A stretch of DNA of 64,000 nucleotides from Hymenobacter roseosalivarius DSM 11622 (GCF_900176135.1 NZ_FWWW01000075.1:62001-126000); one strand, 5' to 3'; numbered from the stretch's first letter, positions 46,331-55,408 are shown. Translations and numbers: made by a program. The notes: a model not told the origin generated them from the sequence alone.

Positions 46331-46371
46331 ACAAAAAGGCCCCCCAGCAAGCTGCTGGGGGGCCTTTTTGT
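46331..46371. terminator. Bidirectional terminator, GCCCCCC-family
   Basis: Perfect 19-bp stem (46331-46349 and 46353-46371) with a 3-base loop; the core is AAAAAGGCCCCCCAGCA. It is shared by the convergent SusD (+) and prfB (-). The terminator at 41483 occupies the same place relative to the decayed prfB copy. Confidence 0.95.
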
Positions 46372-46381
46372 GCAACAGGGT

Positions 46382-47459
46382 TTAGCTCTGCATCAGGAAA
46401 CCCTTGATGTACTCGTCTAGGTCGCCATCCAGCACGTTTTGCACGTCGGTGCGCTCGATGCCGGTGCGCAGGTCTTTGATGAGCTTGTAGGGGTGTAGCA
46501 CGTAGTTACGGATCTGCGAGCCAAAGTCGATGCGCTTCTTGCCAGCTTCCACCTTGTCGCGCTCGGTGTTGCGCTTGTCGATTTCAATCTGGTAGAGCCT
46601 TGACTTGAGCATACGCAGGGCGTGCTCCTTATTCATGAGCTGGCTGCGCTCAATCTGGCATTCGATGATAATGCCGGAAGGCGCGTGCTTAAGCCGAACT
46701 GCGGTTTCGACTTTGTTTACATTTTGCCCCCCGGCACCGCCAGCCCGATACGTATCCCAGGTGATGTCGGCCGGATTGATCTGAATGTTGATGGTGTCAT
46801 CAACAACGGGATAGGCAAATACCGACGCGAACGACGTGTGACGCCGGCCGCTGGAGTCGAAAGGGGACATGCGCACTAGACGATGCACGCCAATCTCGCT
46901 TTTGAGGTAGCCGTAGGCAAAGTCGCCGCTGATTTCTATGGAGGCCGACTTGATGCCGCCACCTTCGCCGGGTTGGTAGCTCACCTGTCGCACCTCAAAA
47001 TCGTGCTTCTCGCCCCACATGATGTACATACGCATGAGCATCTCAGCCCAGTCCTGGCTTTCGGTGCCGCCAGCGCCGGGATTGATGTCGATGATGGCAG
47101 AGAGCTGGTCTTCCTCATCGGAAAGCATCCGCTTGAATTCGAGCTCCTCTACGGCTTTTTGGGCCTTGTCGAATTCGCGCTGCATCTCCTGCTCGGTGGC
47201 CTCGCCCTCGCGGTAGAAGTCGAACAAGACTTCGGTGTCGGCTACGGAGTGGGCTACGGCTTCGTAGTCATCGGTCCAGACTTTGATCGACTTGATGTCT
47301 TTGAGAATGGCTTCGGCCTTCTTGGAGTCATCCCAGAAATCGGGGGCCGTTGTTTGCTCCTCAGCGGCTTCTATTTGGGCTTTGCGGTTATCGTAGTCAA
47401 AGATACCTCCTCAGGGCCTCAGCGCGGCCCTTCAATTCCTTAACCTGATCTTGGGTCAT
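46382..47459 (-). CDS. prfB: Peptide chain release factor 2, with programmed +1 frameshift
   Basis: RF2 reads UGA/UAA stop codons and triggers peptide release at the ribosome. The start ATG at 47459 gives 20 codons ([20 protein letters not shown]), then an in-frame TGA at 47399-47397. A +1 shift there continues [20 protein letters not shown] and the rest of the protein, for about 358 residues. The peptidyl-hydrolysis loop [13 protein letters not shown] and the domain segment [19 protein letters not shown] are present. The GGQ codons (GGG GGG CAA) coincide with a GGGGGGCAAA motif. A decayed copy of its 3' end lies at 41540. Confidence 0.97.
47396..47411 (-). promoter_or_regulatory. prfB autoregulatory +1 frameshift site
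   Basis: On the minus strand the bases read AGGAGG TAT CTT TGA C. A Shine-Dalgarno-like AGGAGG (47411-47406) stands 3 bases before the slippery CTT, followed by TGA and C. This is the classical RF2 recoding signal: low RF2 leads to slow UGA decoding and a shift into the +1 frame. Confidence 0.95.
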
Positions 47460-47577
47460 GTGGGAATAGAAAAATGGATATTAAGTAGGAAAGCGGCAAA
47501 GGTCCGCAAAATAAAGCGGTCAGCCTTGTAGTAGACTGACCGCTTTAAGAATAAGCTGTAACTAACTGACCAGCGGG

Positions 47578-48642
47578 TTATACGCTCACCATCCAGCCGT
47601 GCGTATCGGCGGACCGGCCGTTGCGAATGGCATCCAAGGCCTGAGAGACTCTCTTGGAAATGGAGTCAGGGCCGCTGGGGGGCAAATCGTAGTCCTGATC
47701 GCGGTAGCCGATGGTGGCAATAGGGGCAATGGTAGCGGCCGTGCCTACTCCAAATGCCTCCTGTAAGGTGCCGGCAGCCTGAGCCTTCAAAATCTCATCA
47801 ATTGAAATCTTACGCTCCTCTATTTGTAAGCCCCAATCGCGGGCTATTTGCAGCACACTCTTGCGCGTAATGCCATCCAGAATAGAAGTGCTGAGGGCGG
47901 GAGTAATAATGCGTCCGTTAATGACGAACATCACGTTCATCGTACCCGACTCCTCTACGTAGCGATGCTCCGAGGCATCAGTCCACAGCAACTGATGGTA
48001 GCCTTCGAGGTTAGCCTTTTTGGTAGGGAACATGGAAGCGCCATAGTTGCCGGCCGCTTTGGCATAGCCCGCGCCACCCTCAGCCGAGCGAACGAATTTC
48101 TCTTCAAACCGAACCCGCAATGGCTTATTATAATACAAGCCAACGGGGCAGGTGAATATCATAAAGCGGTAAGAGTTAGAGGGCCGAACACCCACGAAGC
48201 CATCGGTGGCAAACATGAACGGGCGGATGTACAGCGCACTGCCCGGCCCGTCGGGAATCCAAGCGGAGTCAAGACGAACGAGCTGCGTAAGGCCCTGCAT
48301 GAATAGCTCCTCGGGAAGCGTGGGCATGCACATGCGCTCGGCCGAGGCATTCAAGCGGTGAAAGTTGTCGAGGGGGCGAAACAGGGCTACTTCGCCGTCG
48401 GCGTTTTTGTACGCTTTCATGCCCTCGAAGATAGCCTGACCATAGTGCAGAGCTGAGTTGGCAGGGCTGACCGCCATGTCACCGTAGGGAACAATTTGGG
48501 GCTCCTGCCACTCGCCATCGTGGTAGTCTACCGCGAACATATGATCGGAGAAAATCTTGCCGAACTCGAGCGTGCTGGCGTCGAGTTGCGATAGGCGAGA
48601 AGCTGTGGTACGCTGGGTCCGAATGGTCAAGGTATCAAGCAT
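47578..48642 (-). CDS. ilvE: Branched-chain amino acid aminotransferase
   Basis: This 354-residue class-IV PLP enzyme transfers the amino group between glutamate and the keto acids of leucine, isoleucine and valine. The PLP-lysine region is AEGGAGYAKAAGNYGASMF (near 195), followed by VEESGTMNVMFVING and the phosphate-binding SILDGITRKSVLQIARDWG. YGQAIFEGMKAYKNADGEV is the N-terminal family block. The length and motifs fit the BCAT group IIIa common in Bacteroidota. A -7 box at 48721 supports it as its own transcription unit. Confidence 0.96.
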   Translation of the reverse strand: MLDTLTIRTQRTTASRLSQLDASTLEFGKIFSDHMFAVDYHDGEWQEPQIVPYGDMAVSPANSALHYGQAIFEGMKAYKNADGEVALFRPLDNFHRLNASAERMCMPTLPEELFMQGLTQLVRLDSAWIPDGPGSALYIRPFMFATDGFVGVRPSNSYRFMIFTCPVGLYYNKPLRVRFEEKFVRSAEGGAGYAKAAGNYGASMFPTKKANLEGYHQLLWTDASEHRYVEESGTMNVMFVINGRIITPALSTSILDGITRKSVLQIARDWGLQIEERKISIDEILKAQAAGTLQEAFGVGTAATIAPIATIGYRDQDYDLPPSGPDSISKRVSQALDAIRNGRSADTHGWMVSV

Positions 48643-48720
48643 AGGGTGGATGATGGAAAGGGTGGGTGGGTAAGTATCAAACGGCAGACTGGGGTGGGCA
48701 GTTGCCGCCGCTTGGGGTAC

Positions 48721-48728
48721 AAAGATAA
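48721..48728 (-). promoter_or_regulatory. -7 box (TATCTTTG) for ilvE
   Basis: The minus strand reads TATCTTTG, a match to TAnnTTTG, 78 bases upstream of the ilvE ATG. No -33 element is evident. Confidence 0.5.
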
Positions 48729-48827
48729 GCCGCTAAAGGCCGACGCTGGCGGGAGGGGCGCTTTGGGGCAGAAGCGAGCTTTAATAAATCAAGATACAAA
48801 AATTGTCCCCCAGGTACGATGAATAGT

Positions 48828-49376
48828 TTACAACCGCGCCTTCCAGGTTACTTCTTCAGCACCAAGGTCTTGTGCCATCTGACGGCTTAGTACAAACAGG
48901 TAGTCCGACAGCCGATTCAGGTAAATAATGACCAGCTCGGCCACAAAGGATTCTTCGCTCAGGTGAATGGCCAATCGCTCGGCGCGCCGGCACACGCAGC
49001 GCGCGACATGAGCATACGACACCGCTACGTGGCCACCCGGCAGGATGAAAGCATGCAGCTCGGAAAGCTGCTCGTTCATGCGGTCCATCTCACTTTCCAG
49101 CAACAGCACGTCTTCCTCGTGCAGGTCCGGAATCTTCATCTTCGATTTTTCCGGGTCAGAAGCCAGGGAAGCGCCGATGGTGAAGAGGCGGTCCTGAATT
49201 TCCTTGAGCAAGTCGCGGCGGGGGGCATTTATTTCCTGGTCCCGGACCAAGCCGATATAGGAATTAAGCTCATCCACGGTGCCGTAGCTTTCAATGCGCA
49301 GGCTGGCCTTAGAGACGCGAGTGCCGCCGATAAGAGAGGTAAGTCCTTTATCGCCGGTTTTGGTATAGATTTTCAT
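48828..49376 (-). CDS. PduO-type ATP:cob(I)alamin adenosyltransferase
   Basis: This 182-residue trimeric enzyme makes adenosylcobalamin from cob(I)alamin and ATP. The N-terminal ATP-binding signature KIYTKTGDKGLTSLIGGTRV is complete (residues 2-21). It is followed by ESYGTVDELNSYIGLVRDQE, the FILPGG motif, and the helix RCVCRRAERLAIHL with the conserved Arg pair. The length is standard. The only adenosylcobalamin enzyme in the window is methylmalonyl-CoA mutase at the left end. It lies downstream of an ABC ATPase gene across a repeat-rich gap. Confidence 0.95.
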   Translation of the reverse strand: MKIYTKTGDKGLTSLIGGTRVSKASLRIESYGTVDELNSYIGLVRDQEINAPRRDLLKEIQDRLFTIGASLASDPEKSKMKIPDLHEEDVLLLESEMDRMNEQLSELHAFILPGGHVAVSYAHVARCVCRRAERLAIHLSEESFVAELVIIYLNRLSDYLFVLSRQMAQDLGAEEVTWKARL

Positions 49377-49380
49377 GGGA

Positions 49381-49484
49381 AATTAAATGGCTGAACTGTT
49401 AAACTGTTAAATGGCTAATTGTTCTAGTAGCTCGTTGAACGACCAGCCATTTAACCATTCAGCCATCTAGCCATTCACCAGGTG
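49381..49484. repeat. Simple AAATGGCTG / TTAAACTG repeat tract
   Basis: Short units TTAAATGGCTGAACTG, TTAAACTG and TTAAATGGCTAATTG on the left, and AGCCATTTAACCATTCAGCC and ATCTAGCCATTCACC on the right, form an imperfect inverted set around about 30 bases. The right side includes the stop codon of the ABC ATPase gene. The low-complexity units of 8-9 bases suggest slippage-driven growth. Confidence 0.65.
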
Positions 49485-50186
49485 GTGCGTGGCAATGTCG
49501 GTGTTTACCGTGTCCGACTCTACCAATCCATCGCGCAGGCGCACGATGCGGTGGGCATAGCGGGCAATGTCTTCTTCGTGAGTCACCATGATAATGGTAT
49601 GCCCTTTGGCGTAGAGCGCCTCGAACAGGTCCATGATTTCGTGGCTGGTTTTGGTGTCTAGGTTGCCGGTAGGTTCGTCGGCCAGCAGAATGCTGGGGTT
49701 ATTCACCAAAGCACGGGCAATAGCCACCCGTTGCCGCTGACCACCCGACAGCTCATTAGGGCGGTGCTTGGCACGAGTGTCGAGACCTACGCTACGCAGC
49801 GAGTCCATCGCCTTTTCTTCCCGGTCGCGCTTATTATAGCCAGCGTAGATAAGCGGCAGGGCTACGTTGTCCAGGGAACTGGCGCGGGGCAACAGGTTAA
49901 AGGTTTGAAAGACGAAGCCGATTTCCTTGTTGCGCACCTCCGCCAGCTGATTATCTGACATCCGGCTTACGTCCTGACCATTCAGAACATAGCTGCCATC
50001 TGTAGGCGTATCTAGGCAGCCGACAATGTTCATCAGCGTCGATTTGCCCGAGCCCGAAGGACCCATAAAGGCTACGTACTCACCGCGCTGAATACTGATC
50101 GTGACGGACCGCAGCGCGTGAATACGCTCAGCGCCCATCTGATAAATTTTGGAGATGCCAGTGGTTTCAATGACAGGAGGTTGCAT
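49467..50186 (-). CDS. LolD/MacB-type ABC transporter ATPase
   Basis: This 239-residue cytosolic ATPase has Walker [17 protein letters not shown] (near 40), Q-loop [13 protein letters not shown], signature [15 protein letters not shown] (near 146), Walker [13 protein letters not shown] and H-loop MVTHEEDIA. Sequence style and length fit the MacB/LolD group, which powers lipoprotein release or periplasmic efflux with an FtsX-like permease. No permease gene is adjacent. It is 15 bases downstream of the membrane/TPR gene and probably in one operon with it. Confidence 0.9.
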   Translation of the reverse strand: MQPPVIETTGISKIYQMGAERIHALRSVTISIQRGEYVAFMGPSGSGKSTLMNIVGCLDTPTDGSYVLNGQDVSRMSDNQLAEVRNKEIGFVFQTFNLLPRASSLDNVALPLIYAGYNKRDREEKAMDSLRSVGLDTRAKHRPNELSGGQRQRVAIARALVNNPSILLADEPTGNLDTKTSHEIMDLFEALYAKGHTIIMVTHEEDIARYAHRIVRLRDGLVESDTVNTDIATHHLVNG

Positions 50187-50201
50187 GAGCAGCGAGCCGG
50201 G

Positions 50202-53200
50202 TTAGTTCCAGGGAGCAAGAGCAGCGGCCTGCGCGGCGCGTTGCGCTTCATATTGACTACGAAAGGTAGCATATTCCGCCGGGGCGAGCAATGTGCGCAA
50301 TTTATCCAACGGCTCCTCCGCGTAAGGCGCTAATCCCGCCCGTACAGCCGCTATTACATAAGCCTTTAACAACGGAACTGATTCAGGATTATAGTCCAAT
50401 CCTTTGAGCAGGACATCGTACGCTTTGGCATAGTCGCGCTGGCGGACATGGAAATCAGCTGCTGCCAGTACGCCCTCAGTCAGGTAGGGAGCTTCCCTTA
50501 TAAGTTTGGCATAAAGGCGCGCAGCATCAACGGGCTTATCGGCGAGCGTAGCCTGAAAATAAAGTCTGTGCGGCTGATGCTGGGGGGCAAAATAGCTTGT
50601 GCTTACCAGTTGGCGAAGATTTGTAGTCTGCTGGGTTTGCACATACAGCTTTCCTCGCAGCGCGTTCCATTGGGAGGATGCAGCGCTTTTAGTGGCCGGT
50701 GAAGGCGCATAGCGTTGTAAAGCGGCGCGTACCCCTTCCAGATTTCCTGCGGCTAAAACGCGCGGCAATTGAGCTAGCAAAGCTGCCTGCCGAGCTGTGG
50801 GCGTTTCTATAGCTTCAGCCGCCGTGAGCAGAGCCATAGGATTGGCGTCGGCCGCTCCCACAACTACTATGTACTGGGCCTTTATTGAATCAGGTGCCGA
50901 CGGAAACTGCGTGGTGAAGTCCAGCGTAAGAAGATTGCGTAACCGTTGACCTTGCCGAGCTAATGTGGGGTTTGGGTCTTGGGCAGCCACGGCAGCCTGG
51001 ATCTGAGCTGAATCAGGCTGGCCTGCCAAGGCAAAGGCATAGGCGCGGGGCAAGGCGACTTCCGCGAATCCGTTGCGGGCAGCTTCCGCGAAATAGGCAG
51101 CTGCCGTGGCGTACAGACCTTGGTCGAGCAGCCACATTGCCCGCACCTGCTGGTAATAGGCCGCACTGGGCGAGGTACCAATAACCAGTGGAAGCAGCGT
51201 TGCCTGCGCGGCCACCGGCCGGCCCCCGTAGTATTGGGTTAAAGCGCGTAGAAACGTCAGCTGCTCAACATAAGCCTCATTGTCGGGGTGGCTAATTGCT
51301 TGATTTAATAGAGGTAGGAGCGTAGTGTCATGGGCGGCTAACCGGCGCAGGCCGGTGTGGTAAAGGCGGCCAAACTCGGCGGCACTAAGGCCATTGGTTG
51401 AGTCAGCAAGTGTACTGGTTCCAGTAGCTGTATTGTCGCCGGTGAGTTGGGCTAAAAGCAGCGCATTGCTTTGTAAAGCCATATCATCAGTCTGGGGGGC
51501 ATTCTCTCGCAGCAACTCCTGAGCCGCCTTTAATTCCTGGTTCTGCACCAAAAAAGCCAGCTGGTTGGCCCTCACGATGGTATTATCAGGCGACAGCGTA
51601 GTGGCCCGTTGCTGATAAAAAAGGACGGAGTCGGTGAGGGCGGAGCGGGAGTACAGTTGAGCCAGGTCGTTGGCCAGCCGCGCACTCCGGGGGGCATTTT
51701 TAATGCCTTCCTGCAAGGTCTTCTGACGGTCGAAGAAGTCGGAAGGCTCATCGAATAAAGCGGCCAACCGTAGGGGTATTTTTTCGGAAGGCGCGCGACT
51801 TAAGGCTCTACGCAGGGCGTTGATTTCGTTCTGCCGCTGATTGCGAAAGCGGTAAAGAGCCGCCCGACCCATGCTGGCGCGATGGTTAAAGCGGTCGTAC
51901 ACGTCGCTCTCGGCGTAATAGCGCTCTGCTAGCAGGGCCAGACCATCGTTCGTAGGATCTTCCTCACTTTGCAGGCGGCTCAAGTCACCAAGGTTGTTGT
52001 AGAAACCTGCCCGTACCTGGTTGAGCACGAAGAAGTTATTGCGCATAGACACAATCCCCAATGCCCCAATCCCGATAACATAAACGGTATAAAATGGCAG
52101 CCGCCGCGGCTCATACACCACGCGGTACACGCGCAGCCGCTGCCGCATGAGCGGCGCGAAATTGAGTAAAATGTACAGCAAAAAAGCCCCCCCGCAGGTC
52201 AGCAGGGCCAATGCCGTAAAGTCACGGCCGGCGGTGATAAGCGGATCATTCGCCGTAGCCAGCGCGTAGCCCAGGCTGCCCGCCGCCAGCGCCACCAGTA
52301 CCAGATAAATGTGCGCCGCGCCCGGCCAGTAGCCAACCCAGGAGCCATAGGTAGCCGCCCGCCGCCGTAGTCCCAGCCAGCCCACCAGCACGGCCGGCAA
52401 CAGCAGCAAGTAGGGATCCAGACGGACGTTAGGCAGAATCAGAACTTCGCCGTCGTTCAGGTAATACAACAGCAACGTGCCTAGGTAAAGCCCGCTTGCC
52501 AGCACAAATGGCAGCAGGCCAAACCGGCTACCCGGATTTTCAGCCTGGGTATTCAACCACAATAGCCCATGAATATTCTCGAAGGCTACCCACAGCACCA
52601 ACAGGGCAAAAGCCACCGCGCCGCTTATGGTGGCGTAACTGGTTAAGTGAAGGGCTGTAAAAGCAGGAGAGAAGTTGCTTTGCGATAGGAGAATAACGTT
52701 CAGCGCGCTCACCACTACCGCGAACGTGAGCAGCCGCTGCCCCAGGGTAGCCGTGGGCCAGAAAGCGTGAAAAGCAAAGGCCGGCAGCCCCAGCAGCGCC
52801 AATGCCAGAACCAGAAAATACTGCTGCAACGAGTCGAACACGCCGAGCAGGTCGGCATTGAGCGACATCAGCAGGAAGATAACCAGCGCCATGCCCACCA
52901 CGAAGGCAGGGCGAGCCAGCGTGCTTACCAGGGCCAGAAAATACACCAGACAAACCGCCAGCAACCCTAGCCAGGCCATAGCGGCTTCGGGCTGCACATA
53001 AGGCCCAGCCACATCATACGTTTGCGTGACCAGGTAGCCGTTGAGGCGCACGGCCAGCTCATCGAGACCAATCTTAAGTGGTGTGAGCGTGGTGGGGATG
53101 GGCGTGAGCTGCGGCACCGTAACTACGGGCAGGGTCCGCTCGGAGCCGGTGAAGGAATGAAACAAGGCCAGCCCGACGGCCAGCAACGCCACAAAACCTA

Positions 53201-53258
53201 GAATAAGCAGGGCAACACGCCGGCGCGGAGCAGGCGGCAAAGCAGGGGTAGGCACCAA
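50202..53258 (-). CDS. Large polytopic membrane protein with C-terminal TPR array, unknown function
   Basis: This protein of about 1018 residues starts at a TTG (53258) or the next GTG. The N-terminal half has about ten hydrophobic helices (RVALLILGFVALLAVGLALF first, then a cluster from about 95 to 420). The second half is soluble and built of TPR-like helical pairs, for example LAQLYSRSALTDSVLFYQQR, PDNTIVRANQLAFLV and YDVLLKGLDYNPESVPLLKA. It may be a membrane scaffold, but no named family is recognised. It sits 3 bases from gatC and 15 from the ABC ATPase, inside a minus-strand run beginning with plsC. Confidence 0.75.
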   Translation of the reverse strand: MVPTPALPPAPRRRVALLILGFVALLAVGLALFHSFTGSERTLPVVTVPQLTPIPTTLTPLKIGLDELAVRLNGYLVTQTYDVAGPYVQPEAAMAWLGLLAVCLVYFLALVSTLARPAFVVGMALVIFLLMSLNADLLGVFDSLQQYFLVLALALLGLPAFAFHAFWPTATLGQRLLTFAVVVSALNVILLSQSNFSPAFTALHLTSYATISGAVAFALLVLWVAFENIHGLLWLNTQAENPGSRFGLLPFVLASGLYLGTLLLYYLNDGEVLILPNVRLDPYLLLLPAVLVGWLGLRRRAATYGSWVGYWPGAAHIYLVLVALAAGSLGYALATANDPLITAGRDFTALALLTCGGAFLLYILLNFAPLMRQRLRVYRVVYEPRRLPFYTVYVIGIGALGIVSMRNNFFVLNQVRAGFYNNLGDLSRLQSEEDPTNDGLALLAERYYAESDVYDRFNHRASMGRAALYRFRNQRQNEINALRRALSRAPSEKIPLRLAALFDEPSDFFDRQKTLQEGIKNAPRSARLANDLAQLYSRSALTDSVLFYQQRATTLSPDNTIVRANQLAFLVQNQELKAAQELLRENAPQTDDMALQSNALLLAQLTGDNTATGTSTLADSTNGLSAAEFGRLYHTGLRRLAAHDTTLLPLLNQAISHPDNEAYVEQLTFLRALTQYYGGRPVAAQATLLPLVIGTSPSAAYYQQVRAMWLLDQGLYATAAAYFAEAARNGFAEVALPRAYAFALAGQPDSAQIQAAVAAQDPNPTLARQGQRLRNLLTLDFTTQFPSAPDSIKAQYIVVVGAADANPMALLTAAEAIETPTARQAALLAQLPRVLAAGNLEGVRAALQRYAPSPATKSAASSQWNALRGKLYVQTQQTTNLRQLVSTSYFAPQHQPHRLYFQATLADKPVDAARLYAKLIREAPYLTEGVLAAADFHVRQRDYAKAYDVLLKGLDYNPESVPLLKAYVIAAVRAGLAPYAEEPLDKLRTLLAPAEYATFRSQYEAQRAAQAAALAPWN

Positions 53259-53261
53259 CGG

Positions 53262-53549
53262 TTATTCCAGCACTTTCGGAACGCGGAAGTAATCCGAGTC
53301 TTTGCGCGGCGCGTTGCGCAGACCATCCTGATGGTTAATAGTGTTCTGGGCTTCGTCGGGGCGCAACACGTTGATTTCCTGGGATAAATGTACCAGCGGC
53401 TCTACGTCGGTGGTGTCAAGCTCACGCAGCTCAGCTACCCAATCCAGGATTTTATTCAGGTCGCCGAGCATTTCCTGCTCCTTGGTGGCGTCGAACTCGA
53501 GGCGGGCCAGATGGGCAAGTTGGCGCAGGGTGGCAAGGTCAGTACTCAC
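53262..53549 (-). CDS. gatC: Asp/Glu-tRNA amidotransferase subunit GatC
   Basis: This 95-residue protein has a GTG start at 53549. It is the small stabilising subunit of GatCAB, which turns Glu-tRNA(Gln) and Asp-tRNA(Asn) into the correct amidated forms. LRQLAHLARLEFDATKEQEM and LNKILDWVAELRELDTTDVE, then PLVHLSQEINVLRPDE and the C-terminal DSDYFRVPKVLE, are typical. gatA and gatB are not in the window, the usual scattered arrangement in Bacteroidota. Confidence 0.93.
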   Translation of the reverse strand: MSTDLATLRQLAHLARLEFDATKEQEMLGDLNKILDWVAELRELDTTDVEPLVHLSQEINVLRPDEAQNTINHQDGLRNAPRKDSDYFRVPKVLE

Positions 53550-53578
53550 GGTATCAATGAGGAATTAGGAATGAAGAA

Positions 53579-54475
53579 TCAGGAATTGGGCAGGCTAAGC
53601 CCGGCGTTGCCGTTGGTTAGCGTCTCGTTGGCGTTTGCCCCTGAGCTGGAAAGCTGCTGGGGGGCCTTTATGGTGACTTCTGATTTGCTGGCGCGCAAAA
53701 ATGGCCGGGGTGAAGGCTCGGGCAGGCCAGCAGCATCGGGGTGAAACTCGCTGGCAATAATAGCGAATGCGCGCTGCTTAAGCGCTTCCACGTCATTCAT
53801 TGTCAGGTGTTGGGTCGGAATAGGGTCGTGGAGTACGATGCGCAGCGGAGAGTAGCGCACGCGCAACGCGCCGTCAAGATCGGGCAGAAAGCGGTGATTG
53901 AGTGGCATCGAGACGGGCACGATGGGCACGCCGGCGGAAATAGCGAGCTGAAACGCGCCATCCTTGAAAGGCACCATCTCTTCACCGGGCTTCTTGGAAA
54001 TGGTGCCCTCCGGGAAAATAATGATGGAGCGGCCCTGCGCCAGTCCGGCCCGTGCCTGCACGATGGCCCGGCCCCGGCTCATGGCGCTTTCGCGGTTTAC
54101 GGTAATGTACACGCGCCCAAATAATGGCCCCCAGAACGGCACCTTCGCCAAATCACTTTTGCCCATGATGTTCAGAAAGCCGGGAATGGCTTTGAATAAC
54201 ATTGGAATATCAATGTAGGAACTGTGGTTGGCCACGTACACGCACGGCTGGCCGGGGGGCAATTGGTTTTTGCGCACCACCTCCACAGGCATGCCCCACA
54301 TTCGAATCGAGATGATAGACCAACTCCGATTAAACGTGTGTAGGTGCCGATACCAGGCCGGCCGCCGCCCCAGTACCCACTGCGCCGGATACGTGACTAC
54401 GAAGGGCATCACAAACCAGAAGGTGCTCCAGGTAGTATACAGCCGATGTCCGAGAAAACGCAGCAAGTCACGCAT
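53579..54475 (-). CDS. plsC: 1-acyl-sn-glycerol-3-phosphate acyltransferase
   Basis: This 298-residue membrane-associated enzyme acylates lysophosphatidate to phosphatidate in phospholipid synthesis. The catalytic HX4D motif is NHSSYID (His84-Asp89). The substrate-binding FPEGTISKKPGEE block is near 154, followed by FKDGAFQLAISAGVPIVPVS. An N-terminal helix (about 10-30) anchors it. The last 45 residues are low-complexity and beyond the usual domain end. It heads the minus-strand run toward gatC. Confidence 0.92.
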   Translation of the reverse strand: MRDLLRFLGHRLYTTWSTFWFVMPFVVTYPAQWVLGRRPAWYRHLHTFNRSWSIISIRMWGMPVEVVRKNQLPPGQPCVYVANHSSYIDIPMLFKAIPGFLNIMGKSDLAKVPFWGPLFGRVYITVNRESAMSRGRAIVQARAGLAQGRSIIIFPEGTISKKPGEEMVPFKDGAFQLAISAGVPIVPVSMPLNHRFLPDLDGALRVRYSPLRIVLHDPIPTQHLTMNDVEALKQRAFAIIASEFHPDAAGLPEPSPRPFLRASKSEVTIKAPQQLSSSGANANETLTNGNAGLSLPNS

Positions 54476-54587
54476 AACACAAATTTAGGAGATAGGAGTT
54501 AGAAGCCCGGAAGTAAGCCTCTTTTTGGAATATCAAGAATAAGCGCACTCCATTTTTGCCCCCCGCAAGATATAAAACGAACCAGGC

Positions 54588-54626
54588 GGCTATTTTCCAG
54601 TGGGCTGGTTGCAAGCGAAAATAGCC
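54588..54626. other. Hairpin behind the NUDIX gene
   Basis: GGCTATTTTC (54588-54597) and GAAAATAGCC (54617-54626) form a 10-bp stem with a 19-base loop in the 181-base gap between plsC and the NUDIX gene. No T run follows in the minus direction, so terminator function is uncertain. Confidence 0.5.
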
Positions 54627-54656
54627 TATTTAGAATGTAACCCCAAGGCGGTGCTG

Positions 54657-55256
54657 TTAGCTCCTTGCTTCTTCCGGCTGCTTTCTACTGGCCAGTACTT
54701 TTTCTGCTTTGAGCAAGCCAGCCACACTGATGGCATCGGTAATGCGGTCATCCATTACCATGCGGATGGCTTCGGCTAGTGGCAGCTTCCACACGCGGAG
54801 GTCCTCGGTTTCTTCGGGCTCCACATCACCCTGTTCTAGGTCTTCGGCCAGAAAAATGAAGCCCTCTTCGTCCGTAACGGAGTTGGAGGTGTGAATGCGG
54901 GAAATGGTAGTCCAGCGTCGGGCAAGCAGGCCCGTCTCCTCCCGGAGCTCTCGCTGGGCCGATTCCAGCACATCCAGCTCAATTGGCCCCCCGCCCATCG
55001 GTATTTCCCAAGAGTATTCATTCAGCGTGTAGCGGTACTGGCCCACCAGCCACGTATTGCCATCCGTATCTAGGGGTACAATGCCGATGGCCTTGTTTTT
55101 CATGCTCACTACTCCGTAGATACCGGGTCCGCCCGCCGGGTTCAGTACTTGGTCTTCGCGCACCGAAATCCACGGGTTCTGGTATTTGAGGTCGGTGCTG
55201 AGTACCCGCCAGGGGTTATGATTCGGATTGAAGTCGGAGAGTGCGGAATGGGACAT
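54657..55256 (-). CDS. NUDIX hydrolase, ADP-ribose-pyrophosphatase-like
   Basis: This 199-residue protein is read from ATG 55256 (MSHSALSDFNPNHNPWRVLS). It has the N-terminal strand part typical of ADP-ribose pyrophosphatases (NPWISVREDQVLNPAGGPGI) and the Nudix box from GGPIELDVLESAQRELREE to TGLL (near 90-112), with the metal-binding REL.EE glutamates. Such enzymes split nucleoside diphosphates linked to another group; ADP-ribose or a nucleotide sugar is likely. A longer in-frame opening to 55379 adds a hydrophobic stretch not found in the family and is rejected. Confidence 0.88.
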   Translation of the reverse strand: MSHSALSDFNPNHNPWRVLSTDLKYQNPWISVREDQVLNPAGGPGIYGVVSMKNKAIGIVPLDTDGNTWLVGQYRYTLNEYSWEIPMGGGPIELDVLESAQRELREETGLLARRWTTISRIHTSNSVTDEEGFIFLAEDLEQGDVEPEETEDLRVWKLPLAEAIRMVMDDRITDAISVAGLLKAEKVLASRKQPEEARS

Positions 55257-55408
55257 AGGGTAGAGCTGCGGCAAAAAGGTAAGAAGCACAAAGGTAAGGC
55301 GCGGGCCGAAGAGCGACCAAGCGAGGCGTCCATCGGGGGAATTAGCAAGTTGGGCGAGTAGTAGTCTGAGTTGGTCCAAAATATTTCGGTTAATTGGCTG
55401 ATGGATAA

